Source of the DNA: Paenibacillus auburnensis
GTDB taxonomy: Bacteria > Bacillota > Bacilli > Paenibacillales > Paenibacillaceae
NCBI RefSeq assembly: GCF_927798115.1
Contig: NZ_CAKMMG010000001.1
Location: forward strand, 1,984,001-2,048,000
Direction of reading: 5' to 3'
Length of the DNA stretch: 64,000 nt
In this document: positions 53,102 through 62,372 of the stretch, piece by piece
Position numbering within the stretch: the first letter of the stretch is position 1
Layout: each line of letters starts with the position of its first letter
Notes under the pieces: model-generated
The model's input: only the letters and a program-made list of their open reading frames with translations
The model's database searches: none
Told to the model about the DNA's origin: nothing
Made by a program: the position numbers and the translations under genes

Positions 53102-53130
53102 TTAAAAGACTTATAATATCTATAATGAAG
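53102..53130. promoter_or_regulatory. Rrf2 operator candidate before the methyltransferase gene
   Basis: TTAAAAGACTTATAATATC followed by TATAATGAAG. It matches the word at 53563-53590 in its TTAAA-GACTT-TATAAT layout and lies 46 bp before the methyltransferase start. Confidence 0.45.
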
Positions 53131-53151
53131 CCGTAAAAATAACGGCGATGA

Positions 53152-53550
53152 TCAATCTACCGTTATTTGTGCAGCAAGTTCGGCAATTTTTTTATTCCGC
53201 AAATAGTCTTCCATCCGGTTCTCGGCTTCCACCATCACCTGCTGGATCAGACATTCGCTGGAATGATTAAGTGTGCAGTCAAACAGTGAAGCCGTTCCTT
53301 CAATCGCGTGGATAATATCGAGAAAAGAAATATCGTCCTTCTTCCGCTTGAGCAGATAACCGCCATTCGCCCCGGAAGCCGACTGAATCAGTCCAGCCTT
53401 CACCAGCTTGGTCAGAATCTTGGACAGATACGTGGGCGAGACATCCTGCCGTTCAGCCAGCTGTTGAACACCCACCGGCTTATCAGGAGAAGCAGCGACC
53501 AGAAAAAGCATCGTATGCAGTGCATAATTCGTGGCTTTGGAGTACTTCAT
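53152..53550 (-). CDS. Rrf2-family transcriptional regulator
   Basis: A 132-residue winged-helix regulator: KYSKATNYALHTMLFLVA start, LAERQDVSPTYLSKILTKLVKAGL helix-turn-helix, GANGGYLLKR wing. Two cysteines (Cys92 and Cys100) lie where IscR/NsrR place three cluster ligands. A normal iron-sulfur site is therefore incomplete, and a thiol-based or effector-free mode is possible. The start at 53550 gives the family N-terminus. Its promoter is overlapped by a motif that recurs before the methyltransferase gene. Confidence 0.9.
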   Translation of the reverse strand: MKYSKATNYALHTMLFLVAASPDKPVGVQQLAERQDVSPTYLSKILTKLVKAGLIQSASGANGGYLLKRKKDDISFLDIIHAIEGTASLFDCTLNHSSECLIQQVMVEAENRMEDYLRNKKIAELAAQITVD

Positions 53551-53562
53551 CTTCCACCTCAA

Positions 53563-53610
53563 TTAAAGACTTTATTAGTCTATAATAGCCTTTATTCAGA
53601 TGAAAGGCAA
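53563..53610 (-). promoter_or_regulatory. rrf2 promoter with overlapping operator
   Basis: Minus strand: TTGCCT (53610-53605), 17-bp spacer, TATTAT (53587-53582). The operator-like word TTAAAGACTTTATTAGTC and the following TATAATAGCC (53563-53590) cover the -10 and the start point, which fits autorepression. Confidence 0.6.
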
Positions 53611-53650
53611 GCTCTTTAATCATTGAGGAGCACCCATAGGATTAAAGAGC
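53611..53650. other. inverted repeat upstream of the rrf2 promoter
   Basis: GCTCTTTAATC (53611-53621) and GATTAAAGAGC (53640-53650): a perfect 11-bp inverted repeat with an 18-base loop, next to the -35 box. No T run follows. Either an upstream operator or an RNA stem of the opposite strand. Confidence 0.4.
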
Positions 53651-53694
53651 GCCAACGCAGGTAATTAGGCTTCCATCACATAAACAAACTTAAC

Positions 53695-53875
53695 GGGAAA
53701 ACCTCCATCTAATTTGTCCAATTTCCCCTAGAACATCGAATCAGATGGAAAAACTCCATTTAATTTCCCTGAAAACGCGGCACTCCGCCCGTATCTAAGA
53801 AATTAGTTGGAGAAAATCCCACTAACGTCCGCCCCAGGCACCTCGAGAGAAAATTAGATGGAGAAAATCCAACTT
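53695..53875. repeat. cluster of four short palindromic repeats
   Basis: Copies at 53695-53715 and 53741-53766 (minus orientation) and at 53800-53825 and 53851-53875 (plus orientation). The unit is about AAATTAGWTGGAGAAAATCC followed by MACTAA, with arms TTAGNTGGA and TCCNACTAA. A fifth copy is at 33531-33554. The 280-base gap around them holds no gene. Confidence 0.65.
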
Positions 53876-53898
53876 GTGTCCGTCCCCGTGGCCCGCCC

Positions 53899-56319
53899 TT
53901 ACTCTATTGTTGCCGTTAAGATTTCACACAACGCGCCAAACAGCGAATGCTCAAGCTTAAGCGCTGCCAGGGAAGCCAGCGCAGCCGCGGGCGATGCTGA
54001 TGACTTAACCAAGCCGAAGATCTGCTCCTTCAGCTGAAACTCAATTTGTGCCCGGTCCAGCAGGGCGAATACGTCTGCTTCCACCCGGTTTCCGGCGAGC
54101 ACAACAGCGGCGAATTCAACCTCAATGGGGGTGTCCACCGCTACCTCCGTTATCATAACCGTAAGGGTATGCGATGCATCGTCATACCCGGTTACCGCCC
54201 CGGCTTCCTCGCCACCAATAAGCACCCGCACCTGCGAATCGGCCACTCCCGTGAAGCAGAGCTTCCAGCTCCGCCGCCCCGGAATGGCAGCTGTATTCCC
54301 GCGGGCAGCGCCAATCGTAAAGCGGGCAGCTTCTTCCCAGGCCAGCGTCATTTCCGTGCAGCACCAGTTCTCTTCCCGGTCTTCTGCCGCTTCCTCCGCA
54401 TCTTCCCACAGCTGAAAGAAGCCGCCGCTGCCGGCAAATACCCTAACCTCCAGCTGCTGCGGATTCGCCACCGAGGAGGTATACCGGGTCAGGTCGGCCA
54501 GTGGAACAATCGCTCCCGCCTTGGCCAGCACCGGAATGCTCTCCAGATTCCGGTAGAGCGCTAATGAGCGTCCGCCGTCATACACTCTGCCGCTGAAGAA
54601 ATCGATCCAGCGGCCCTCCGGCAGCCATGCCGAAAATTCTGCAACGCCGGTTCTGCGGTCCACCGGCCGGGTCACCGGACAGGCGATCAGCTCCGTGCCG
54701 AAGTAGTACTGATTCGGCACCTCATAAGCCCCGGGCTGCTCCGCATGATGATAATACATCGGCCGGACCAGCGGAAGTCCGTTCCGGCTGGCATAACGGT
54801 TCATCGTATATAAGTACGGAATCAGCCGGTGCCGCAGCGTCAGCGAAGCTTTCATCGCTGCCTCTGCGACCGGGTTGAACCGCCACGGTTCCTTGCTGTT
54901 GAACGGACTGGCAGAGCTGTGCAGGCGCAGGACCGGCGAGAATACGCCGAACTGTACCCAGCGCATGACCAGCTCATCATCCAGAACCCCCTGCATATGC
55001 CCGCCGATGTCATGGCTCCACCAGCCGTACCCTGCATTCGCGGCATTAGCCGTGAAATACGGCTGGAAATCGAGCGATTCCCAGGTGACAATCGTGTCGC
55101 CCGAGAACCCTACCGGATAACGGTGGCTGCCAAGCCCGGCATAGCGGGAGAAGGTCAGCTGTCTGCTCCCCCGCCGCCCGCTGTCCAGATAGTGATAGTG
55201 ATTCAGCATCCAGAGCGGATCAAGGCCCGGAACCTTGGTCACACCGCCCTGCTGCCAGTCGATCCACCAGAAGTCCACACCTTCTTCTTCCAGCGGGTGG
55301 TGCAGATACTTGAAATAGACCTGCAGAAATTTCGGATCTGTAATATCAAAATCCACGGCATCGCCCCGCTCAGGGTCTATACCCAGCTCCGCGGCAATCG
55401 CCAGATAAGGGTCTTCGAATGCCCGTACCCCATCCGCCGGATGAACATTAAGTGTCACATGCAGCCCCCGCTCATGCAGCCAGGAGAGAAATTGCCCCGG
55501 ATCCGGGAACAGCTCACGGTTCCAGGTATAACCTGTCCAGCCGCTGCCGTACTGCGGATCCACGTCGACCAGATGCCAGTCCATGTCCATCACCGCCACC
55601 GAGAACGGAATCTGCTCCGACTCAAACCGCTCCATCAGCGCTTTGTATTCATCCGCCGTGTAGCGGTAATACCGGCTCCACCAGTTGCCGAGCGCATACC
55701 GCGGCAGGAGCGGCGCCGGCCCGCACAGCTGATAGAAGTCCTTCAGGCAGGCCAGATAATCATGGCCGTAGCCGAAGAAATACAGGTCCTGCCCTTCCAT
55801 GGCACGCGGAGTCACCTGACCGTCCTCCTCCAGCAGGAGTGAGCGGCTGTCGTCCACAAGCGTATACCCGCTGCGGGACAACAGCCCGGGCTCCAGCGGA
55901 ATTGCCCCGTCCGCGTTGTCCAGCGTACGCGCCGTACCGCCGAGATCCTGCGGCGTGTCGCCATAATTCCACACACTCATCAGATGTCCCGAGCCGTTCC
56001 GGACGCGCATGCTGAGGCCGTGGCGGGAGAATGGCTGCTTGTCATAACTCAAATGAAGGTGCTGCGTAAACACCTCAAGCTTGTTCCCGTGATCGATCAC
56101 GCGGAATTCAGGGACGGCAAACTCCCGGTTCACCACAGTCTGTGTAGCCCGGTCCTCGAAGCTTCCCCCGGCGCTGTATTCCAGACGGATCAGCTGCGGA
56201 GTCAGGACCGCGAACCGGTAACAATCCCCCTGAATAATTGCGTCCGTGTTAGCGTCTGGCCGCACCTTCAGCTTCAGATGATCAGGCAGCGGGCGCTGCT
56301 CTTGGATTGCATTGTTCAT
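53899..56319 (-). CDS. GH31-family alpha-glycosidase
   Basis: An 806-residue glycoside hydrolase of family 31 (alpha-glucosidase/alpha-xylosidase type). N-terminal beta-sandwich, then the catalytic barrel with nucleophile Asp354 in DFWWIDWQQGG and acid/base Asp408 in GFSGDTIVTWESLD, then a C-terminal beta domain. It has no signal peptide, so it acts on imported oligosaccharides. It lies 44 bases after the second permease gene as last gene of the operon. The substrate is not fixed by sequence; alpha-glucoside or alpha-xyloside are both possible. Confidence 0.93.
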   Translation of the reverse strand: MNNAIQEQRPLPDHLKLKVRPDANTDAIIQGDCYRFAVLTPQLIRLEYSAGGSFEDRATQTVVNREFAVPEFRVIDHGNKLEVFTQHLHLSYDKQPFSRHGLSMRVRNGSGHLMSVWNYGDTPQDLGGTARTLDNADGAIPLEPGLLSRSGYTLVDDSRSLLLEEDGQVTPRAMEGQDLYFFGYGHDYLACLKDFYQLCGPAPLLPRYALGNWWSRYYRYTADEYKALMERFESEQIPFSVAVMDMDWHLVDVDPQYGSGWTGYTWNRELFPDPGQFLSWLHERGLHVTLNVHPADGVRAFEDPYLAIAAELGIDPERGDAVDFDITDPKFLQVYFKYLHHPLEEEGVDFWWIDWQQGGVTKVPGLDPLWMLNHYHYLDSGRRGSRQLTFSRYAGLGSHRYPVGFSGDTIVTWESLDFQPYFTANAANAGYGWWSHDIGGHMQGVLDDELVMRWVQFGVFSPVLRLHSSASPFNSKEPWRFNPVAEAAMKASLTLRHRLIPYLYTMNRYASRNGLPLVRPMYYHHAEQPGAYEVPNQYYFGTELIACPVTRPVDRRTGVAEFSAWLPEGRWIDFFSGRVYDGGRSLALYRNLESIPVLAKAGAIVPLADLTRYTSSVANPQQLEVRVFAGSGGFFQLWEDAEEAAEDREENWCCTEMTLAWEEAARFTIGAARGNTAAIPGRRSWKLCFTGVADSQVRVLIGGEEAGAVTGYDDASHTLTVMITEVAVDTPIEVEFAAVVLAGNRVEADVFALLDRAQIEFQLKEQIFGLVKSSASPAAALASLAALKLEHSLFGALCEILTATIE

Positions 56320-56362
56320 GGTTTTGCAAACCTCTTTTCCGGTCAGCCGGCTTGGATGAAGA

Positions 56363-57286
56363 CTACTCCTTCACCGCACCGATCATGACCCCTTGGTTAA
56401 AGTATTTTTGGATAAACGGATATACGCACATGATCGGAACAGTAGCCACGATGATGACCGAATAGCGCATCATATTCGCCAGCCGCAGCGCAAGCTGCGC
56501 AGCCTCACCCGACCCTATGCCAGACTGCATTTGATTCGTAATCAGAATGTTACGGAGAATCAGCTGCAGCGGGTGCAGATTCGGATTTTTCAGATAAATT
56601 AGGGCATTGAAATAAGAATTCCAGTGGCCGACAGCGATCCATAAGCCCAGCACGGCAATAATCGCTTTGGATAACGGCAGCACGACCTGTGTAAAAAAGC
56701 GGAGATTCCCGCAGCCATCAATTTGCGCCGCTTCCCATAAATCTCCGGGAATACTCGTCTGGAAGAAGGTGCGTGCGACAATAATGTTATATACGCCCAC
56801 AGAGAACGGCAGCACCATCACCAGAAAGGTGTCATACAGATGAAAATCGCGGATGGTCAGAAAGGTCGGAATCAGCCCGCCGTTAAAGAACATCGTAAAA
56901 ATAAAGAACAGCGACAGAAACTTGCGTCCCCGAAGATCCTTGCGCGAGAGCGCATAAGCCGCCGAGATATTTACGACCAGGCCGATGGCTGTCCCGGCAA
57001 TGGTGTACAGAATGGTATTCCGGTAGCCGATCCAAATATTTTTGTGGCGCAGCAGCTCCTGATAGCCTTCGAGGGTGAACCCTTTCGGAAACAGCCAGAC
57101 CTGACCGCCGGACACCGCCGAAGGATCACTGAAGGAAGCGATAATAATAAAATACAGCGGATAAATCAGGATGATCAGAAAGATTACCGCAACAACATAC
57201 ATTACAATTTCCATGACCGTGTCCGAGGACCGGTTGTTTTTGATTTTCCCCTTATTCCCTTTAACTACAGGCGTTAGTACTCCCAT
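56363..57286 (-). CDS. carbohydrate ABC transporter permease, YtcP/LplC type
   Basis: A 307-residue permease with six helices and the EAA loop EAAQIDGCGNLRFFTQVVLP. It belongs to the CUT1 subgroup found with large LipO-type binding proteins in Paenibacillus. The start at 57286 is set by GGGAGGAG; a GTG at 57310 is in frame but has no site. It pairs with the permease 17 bases upstream. Confidence 0.92.
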   Translation of the reverse strand: MGVLTPVVKGNKGKIKNNRSSDTVMEIVMYVVAVIFLIILIYPLYFIIIASFSDPSAVSGGQVWLFPKGFTLEGYQELLRHKNIWIGYRNTILYTIAGTAIGLVVNISAAYALSRKDLRGRKFLSLFFIFTMFFNGGLIPTFLTIRDFHLYDTFLVMVLPFSVGVYNIIVARTFFQTSIPGDLWEAAQIDGCGNLRFFTQVVLPLSKAIIAVLGLWIAVGHWNSYFNALIYLKNPNLHPLQLILRNILITNQMQSGIGSGEAAQLALRLANMMRYSVIIVATVPIMCVYPFIQKYFNQGVMIGAVKE

Positions 57287-57303
57287 CGCTTTGCTCCTCC
57301 CTT

Positions 57304-58227
57304 CTACCACAAGCTGTTTTCGCTGATTTTTTTGGAAATCTGATTGACAATGATGAGCAGAATAAAGTTAATGACGGTATTGAACAGGTTGACCGCTGAA
57401 GAAAAGCTGTACTGGCTGCTGAGTAGACCGATTTTGTACACATAAGTAGACAGAATTTCACTGGAGGTGGCATTAAGATCATTCTGCATCAGATAGACCT
57501 TCTCAAAGCCAACCCCAAGCAGCCCCCCGACACGCAAAATCAGCAGAGTAACCGCTGTCGGCATCAGCATCGGAATATCGATAAACCGCACTTTATGCCA
57601 GCGGCTTGCGCCATCAACGGTAGCGGCCTCATACAGACTGGGGTCAACCGCCGATAAGGCGGCAATGAAGATGATGCTGTCCCAGCCGACATGCTGCCAC
57701 ACATCCGACCAGACATACACGCTGCTGAACAGCGCGGAGGAGCCCATCAGATCAGGAGCTTCTTTTCCGAACAAGCTGTACAGATTTCCCACTAACCCTG
57801 TACTCGGAGAGAGCAGAATGACCATCAGCCCGACCATAACCACTGTAGAGATGAAATGCGGCATGTAAGATACGGTCTGAAAAAACCGCCGGAACCGGTT
57901 CGGCCGCATCTGATTGACCATCAGCGCCAGGATAACCGGAATCGGAAAGGTAACGAGACTGTACAGGCTGATAATCAACGTGTTCTTAATCGTGGCCGAA
58001 AATTGATAGGAATTAAAAAACTTCTCGAAATATTTGAACCCTGCCCACGGACTTTCGGCAATCCCCATAGCCGGGCTGTAATCCTTAAAGGCAATAAGTA
58101 TGCCGTACATCGGCTTGTAGGCGAATAACAGTGAAAGCACCACAGCGGGGAGCAGCAGCAAATACAGTCCCCAGTTTCTTTTCACCGCTCCGAACGTCCC
58201 CCCGGGACTGGCTTGGCCGGATCTCAT
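57304..58227 (-). CDS. carbohydrate ABC transporter permease, LplB type
   Basis: A 307-residue permease: first helix LYLLLLPAVVLSLLFAYKPMYG and EAA loop YEAATVDGASRWHKVRFIDIP. Partner of the YtcP-type permease. Its start overlaps the stop of the GH13 gene by four bases (ATGA). No ATPase gene is in the operon, so a shared MsmX-type ATPase is likely. Confidence 0.93.
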   Translation of the reverse strand: MRSGQASPGGTFGAVKRNWGLYLLLLPAVVLSLLFAYKPMYGILIAFKDYSPAMGIAESPWAGFKYFEKFFNSYQFSATIKNTLIISLYSLVTFPIPVILALMVNQMRPNRFRRFFQTVSYMPHFISTVVMVGLMVILLSPSTGLVGNLYSLFGKEAPDLMGSSALFSSVYVWSDVWQHVGWDSIIFIAALSAVDPSLYEAATVDGASRWHKVRFIDIPMLMPTAVTLLILRVGGLLGVGFEKVYLMQNDLNATSSEILSTYVYKIGLLSSQYSFSSAVNLFNTVINFILLIIVNQISKKISENSLW

Positions 58228-59537
58228 GAAATCCCCTCCTGAATCATTAGTTGTCCGGACTCTAAGATAAGCGGCCGTGCGGCGCAGAACAGCCTGCCTC
58301 CGGCCACAGTAACTTCACTGCCGTCAATCAAATTACGGTAAACACCATCCGGGAGTTCTGTATCCACCTCTGCGGACTTTCCTCTCAGACTGAACACACC
58401 AACCAGTTTCTGTCCCCCCCAGGTATAGGTCCCGGTGATAATGTGTTCTTCCTCAAGTGCGCGCAGCTTACAGATGCCCTGGGCCATAATCTTCTTCTGC
58501 TTGATGGGATAGAGCGCTGCGAACAGCCAGGACAGATCAGAGCCTGTGTTCCAGCTGACCGTATCCTTGTCGAAGAGATCAGGGCAGACCTCATTCGCCG
58601 TTTCCTGTCCGCCGTAAATCAGTGTCATCCCCTTCTGGAAGTACAGGAAAGCTGTCCAGTTGATCAGATCCTGTTCACCCGGAATCACCGCCTTGGCCCG
58701 GGCCCGGTCATGATTCTCCAGAAACCGCAGCTTGACATAGTTGTCCGGATACAGATATTCCTGGGCGTTGATCTTCTCCACATAGCTGCCCAGTGTATTC
58801 TCTCCGGCCAGATATCCGCTGTAATACGGATAAATATCATAATCATAGCAAGCGTCGAAGGCCTGCAGAATTTCCGCATCGCTGAGGCCGATCAAGCCCA
58901 ATGAGCGGAGATGCATAATAAAGCCGGGCTCGATGGATTCGGCCAGCCACAGGCAGTCCGGATTGACCGCTGCAACCTCCTCATGGGCACGCTCCCAGAA
59001 CGCAAGCGGCAGCAGCGGCGCTACGTCGCAGCGGAAGCCGTCCACGAAACCGGCCCACATCCGCAGCGTCTCGATCTGATACTCCCATAGTTCTGCACTC
59101 GTATAATCCAAATCTACGATATCGGCCCAATCACCGGCACGGTTGCCAAACTGGCCTTCTGGCGTCTTGTAGAAAAATTCCGGATGCTGCGTCACCAGCA
59201 CCGAATCCGGCGAGGTGTGATTGTACACCACGTCCATGATACATTTCATTCCGTGGTCATGGATCGCGCTGACCAAACGTGTGAAATCCTCCAGCGTTCC
59301 CAGCTCCGGGTTAATCTCCCGGTAGTCCTGATTGGCATACGGGCTGCCGAGTCCGCCTTTGCGGGCCATGCGTCCGATCGGATGAACCGGCAGCAGCCAG
59401 ATGATATCCACACCCAGCCTGCGGATGCGCCCGAGATCCCGCTCCACAGCCCGGAAGGTTCCTTCTTCACTGTGATTGCGGACATAAACTGAATATACAA
59501 CACTGCTGCGCAGCGATTTCGCAGTTACCTTCGCCAT
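58224..59537 (-). CDS. GH13-family alpha-amylase/alpha-glucosidase-like enzyme, cytoplasmic
   Basis: A 437-residue GH13 enzyme, somewhat short, with all four conserved regions: DVVYNH, GFRCDVAPL (nucleophile Asp171), LWLAESIE (acid/base Glu200) and FLENHDR (His275-Asp276). No signal peptide. With GH31 in the same operon it probably breaks down an imported alpha-glucan oligosaccharide. It begins four bases after the LacI stop codon. Confidence 0.92.
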   Translation of the reverse strand: MAKVTAKSLRSSVVYSVYVRNHSEEGTFRAVERDLGRIRRLGVDIIWLLPVHPIGRMARKGGLGSPYANQDYREINPELGTLEDFTRLVSAIHDHGMKCIMDVVYNHTSPDSVLVTQHPEFFYKTPEGQFGNRAGDWADIVDLDYTSAELWEYQIETLRMWAGFVDGFRCDVAPLLPLAFWERAHEEVAAVNPDCLWLAESIEPGFIMHLRSLGLIGLSDAEILQAFDACYDYDIYPYYSGYLAGENTLGSYVEKINAQEYLYPDNYVKLRFLENHDRARAKAVIPGEQDLINWTAFLYFQKGMTLIYGGQETANEVCPDLFDKDTVSWNTGSDLSWLFAALYPIKQKKIMAQGICKLRALEEEHIITGTYTWGGQKLVGVFSLRGKSAEVDTELPDGVYRNLIDGSEVTVAGGRLFCAARPLILESGQLMIQEGIS

Positions 59538-59541
59538 TCTG

Positions 59542-60303
59542 TTACACTCCTATAGTTGAAATAGACATACGGTGGGACGCGTTGATGAAGCGCCCCTCCC
59601 GGAGCGGCGTTTTATCCGGTTTTTGGATGCTTTCAATCAGCATTTGCGAGGCCATAGAGCCCATCCGCGAGATGCTGTCGTCCATCAGGAAGTCAAATAA
59701 TGGCGTTCCCGGTGAGCTGCCTGTAAAGCCTGTAATTGCCGGATCAATCGCCTGAGACGTGAAATTGAGCTGCTGCCCTTGACTGCGGTTCCTGCCAGCG
59801 CCATCCGCCTGGACTAGGTTATTGCTCAAGCCAAAGGCAGTCCGGTCATCCTCGACCAGCACGAACGGATAACCGCCCTGCCTCAAGAAACCGGTAACTT
59901 CGCTGTTTTTGCGGCCGGACAGCAGGATAGCCCCATCGGCACGTCCACCCTTTAACAGGCGGGAAACAACCTCCAGTTCCTCTTGTTCCCCTGCACCTGA
60001 GCCGACCTGAATGTCATAGCCCATCCGCCGGGCCCCCAGCACAATTCCGCGGATCAATTCCATAAAGAACAGATTGGAGGACCATTTCTCCGCCGTACCC
60101 GGCAGCAGCACGCAGATGCTGCGTGTTGTCCGTGAAACCAGGTTCTGCGCGATAATATTGGGCGTATACCCTAATTCCTCTATCGTTTGGCGGACCCTGC
60201 GGGAAGTCTCCTCCCTGACATTCGAATGGCCCGTCAATACCCGGGAGACTGTGGAAATGGAGACTCCCGCACGGCGGGCCACTTTCTTCATCGTAACTGT
60301 CAT
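59542..60303 (-). CDS. LacI-family regulator with a shortened effector domain, 253 aa
   Basis: The DNA-binding part is intact: TMKKVARRAGVSISTVSRVLTG and hinge PNIIAQNLVSRTTRS. The first effector subdomain runs to about residue 160. Then about 90 residues of the usual 335-345 are missing. Low-similarity sequence (QADGAGRNRSQGQQLNF, residues ~165-181) links it to a C-terminal part, ISRMGSMASQMLIESIQKP, that again matches the family. This looks like a deletion, perhaps with local frame disturbance. It may bind DNA but not its sugar, or be non-functional. The reading frame is open and GGAGGATAGG precedes ATG 60303. Confidence 0.8.
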   Translation of the reverse strand: MTVTMKKVARRAGVSISTVSRVLTGHSNVREETSRRVRQTIEELGYTPNIIAQNLVSRTTRSICVLLPGTAEKWSSNLFFMELIRGIVLGARRMGYDIQVGSGAGEQEELEVVSRLLKGGRADGAILLSGRKNSEVTGFLRQGGYPFVLVEDDRTAFGLSNNLVQADGAGRNRSQGQQLNFTSQAIDPAITGFTGSSPGTPLFDFLMDDSISRMGSMASQMLIESIQKPDKTPLREGRFINASHRMSISTIGV

Positions 60304-60442
60304 CCTATCCTCCTCCAGCAGACCACTCGCATCTTCTTGTCATTGGCTCCCTCTCCCTGCATGCTTAACTGGCGCATGCCCCGAGACAATACCGCCCCGC
60401 GCAATGGGCTGCGCAGGGCGGATGAACAGAGAGGGCAAGTAA

Positions 60443-62050
60443 TTATTTTACACTTACATAACGGCTGTAAGCTTCGGTACGGATCTTCAGCAGCTTTTCC
60501 AGACCCATGTCGTTCAGCTTCTTCACATAAGCCTCCCAGCCTTCATCAATCCCGCCTTTGCTGATGAACTGGGCACGCATGGTGTTCACATAGGTGTCAA
60601 TGTCCGTAGTCAGGGTCGGCAGCTCCTGGAATTCCTCGGCCGTGTACATCACGTTAGGGAATGGCTCAGTCACATATTCACTGCCCAGCTTATCGAGCTG
60701 CAGCTTCAGGCCGTCTCCGCTTTCCGCGCTCAGGACAATGTTCTTCTCAAATGCAGGGCTTACGTATTTCGGACCGAAATCGCGAAGCGACTGATCCCAG
60801 TACCAGGCATCTGCGCTGGTTCCGGCTGGTGGGTCCATAAGGGTATAAGTGCCGTCATCGTTCTTCTGGATAACGGTTCCGATCGCACCCCAGAAGTTCT
60901 GGATACTTGCTTCATTGGTGTAGAACTGATCGGCCCAGCGTGCAGCGATTTCCGGTGTTTTGCAGGAAGAGGTGATCAGCAGCTCATTGCGTGCCAGGTT
61001 CATCCCGATCGGATTACCGATGGTGTAGCGCTTGCCGTCCGGTCCGGCGATTGGCGGAATGGTTTCATACTGGTCGCCCCATTTGCCGAATACGGCATCC
61101 GGTGTCCACTGGTAGGAGAAGCCGACAACCGGAGCATCCGGATTCTGGAACTTCGCGGATCTCATCGTGTCGTCCTGGGTGAACAGCTCTTTGTCGAGCA
61201 GACCTTCGTTATACAATTTATTTTCCCATTTGAGGCCTTCCTTGTATTCTTCTGAAGTCGGGTAATAGACCGCTTTGCCGTCCTTCACCAGCATGTTGTT
61301 ATTGTTCAGGTCGGCAATTCCGAAGGGGCTGATCAGGTCATTGCTCACTTCGATGTAAGGAATCTCATCCTGCTTGCCGTTGCCGTTCGGGTCCTGCTCT
61401 TTGAAGGCTTTCATCACGTTGTAGAGATCGTCGATAGTATCCGGAACCTTCAGGCCCAGCTTGTCGAGCCAGGTTTTGTTGATGACCGGCTGGCGTGAGC
61501 TCATCGGACGCGAAGGCAGTCTGGCCGGCATCGAGTAGATTTTTCCGTCGGGGAAGGTGCTGATCTTCTTCATATCCGGTGTTTCTTCCATGGCTGCCTT
61601 GAGGTTAGGCATATACTGGTCGATATAGTCATCCAGCGGGCGGAAATAGCTCAGGTTGTTCACGATATCGGAGTCGGAGAAGGTCTGGTCACCCAGCACC
61701 ACATCCGGCAGCGTCCCGCTGGCCAGCATGATCGATTTCTGTTCGGCCCAGTCATTGGAGGACATGACCTGCCAGTCTATTTTCACATTTGTATTGGTTT
61801 CGAGATCCTTCAGCCATTGGTTCTGGGTAAACGTATCGCCCATGCTGCCCCAGCGTACGGTCAGTACCTTCAGCGTCACCGGCTCGCTTACTATCGGCAG
61901 CCCTTCTTTGTTAAAGCTGCCCGTATCGCTCGCTGCGGAGTTATTCTCCTTATTATTGCCGCTGCAGCCGGCGAGTCCCGCTACCATTACAGCTGCCAGA
62001 AGGCCGGTAGCCAGTTTCTTGGCCGTAAATTTTCTGCTCTGTTCAACCAT
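60443..62050 (-). CDS. extracellular sugar-binding lipoprotein of an ABC transporter
   Basis: A 535-residue solute-binding protein of the large LipO/LplA type. Lipoprotein signal (LATGLLAAVMVAGLAGCSG), then the binding domain starting VTLKVLTVRWGSMGDTF and containing DPNGNGKQDEIPY, a calcium-loop-like segment common in this group. It delivers an oligosaccharide to the LplB/YtcP permeases. I start at 62050, nine bases after GGGGG; the ATG at 62059 is adjacent to it. The promoter region carries a cre-like site. Confidence 0.93.
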   Translation of the reverse strand: MVEQSRKFTAKKLATGLLAAVMVAGLAGCSGNNKENNSAASDTGSFNKEGLPIVSEPVTLKVLTVRWGSMGDTFTQNQWLKDLETNTNVKIDWQVMSSNDWAEQKSIMLASGTLPDVVLGDQTFSDSDIVNNLSYFRPLDDYIDQYMPNLKAAMEETPDMKKISTFPDGKIYSMPARLPSRPMSSRQPVINKTWLDKLGLKVPDTIDDLYNVMKAFKEQDPNGNGKQDEIPYIEVSNDLISPFGIADLNNNNMLVKDGKAVYYPTSEEYKEGLKWENKLYNEGLLDKELFTQDDTMRSAKFQNPDAPVVGFSYQWTPDAVFGKWGDQYETIPPIAGPDGKRYTIGNPIGMNLARNELLITSSCKTPEIAARWADQFYTNEASIQNFWGAIGTVIQKNDDGTYTLMDPPAGTSADAWYWDQSLRDFGPKYVSPAFEKNIVLSAESGDGLKLQLDKLGSEYVTEPFPNVMYTAEEFQELPTLTTDIDTYVNTMRAQFISKGGIDEGWEAYVKKLNDMGLEKLLKIRTEAYSRYVSVK

Positions 62051-62372
62051 TGTGTACATCCCCCGTTTCTGTTGTGTGCATCCTCTTTACATGTCTAATC
62101 ATAACTGCTCGCATCTCTGTATTCCGGACGCCTTACCGCCGTTATTCGGACCTTTGCCTCCGTCTGTACATGCTTGAGCATCTTAGCACTGCCCGCTATA
62201 AAATTCATATAGCAGTTTCCAGACTTTTGTTAGCGCTTTCCGGACTTTGCGGGGCTTCGGCTGTCTGTTCTTATGTTTTTTTTGCGTAAAGGTTTTATAA
62301 TGATTTTGTTACCTACAATAAAACGCATTCATAGATATGATTGCTTAGAAAGGACCCGGGAAGACAGAGCCT
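62051..62372. promoter_or_regulatory. divergent regulatory region with a cre-like site
   Basis: Minus strand GGAAAGCGCTAACA (62241-62228) matches the CcpA cre consensus at 13 of 14 positions. An inverted repeat GCTATA...TATAGC lies at 62195-62213. The region separates the binding-protein gene from the YesM-type kinase. No gene is seen in it. Confidence 0.55.

Noticed and set aside
54829..55842. 337-codon plus-strand frame inside the GH31 gene
   Set aside because: Arg/His/Pro-rich product typical of the complement of a GC-biased gene; no start signal and no recognisable domain.
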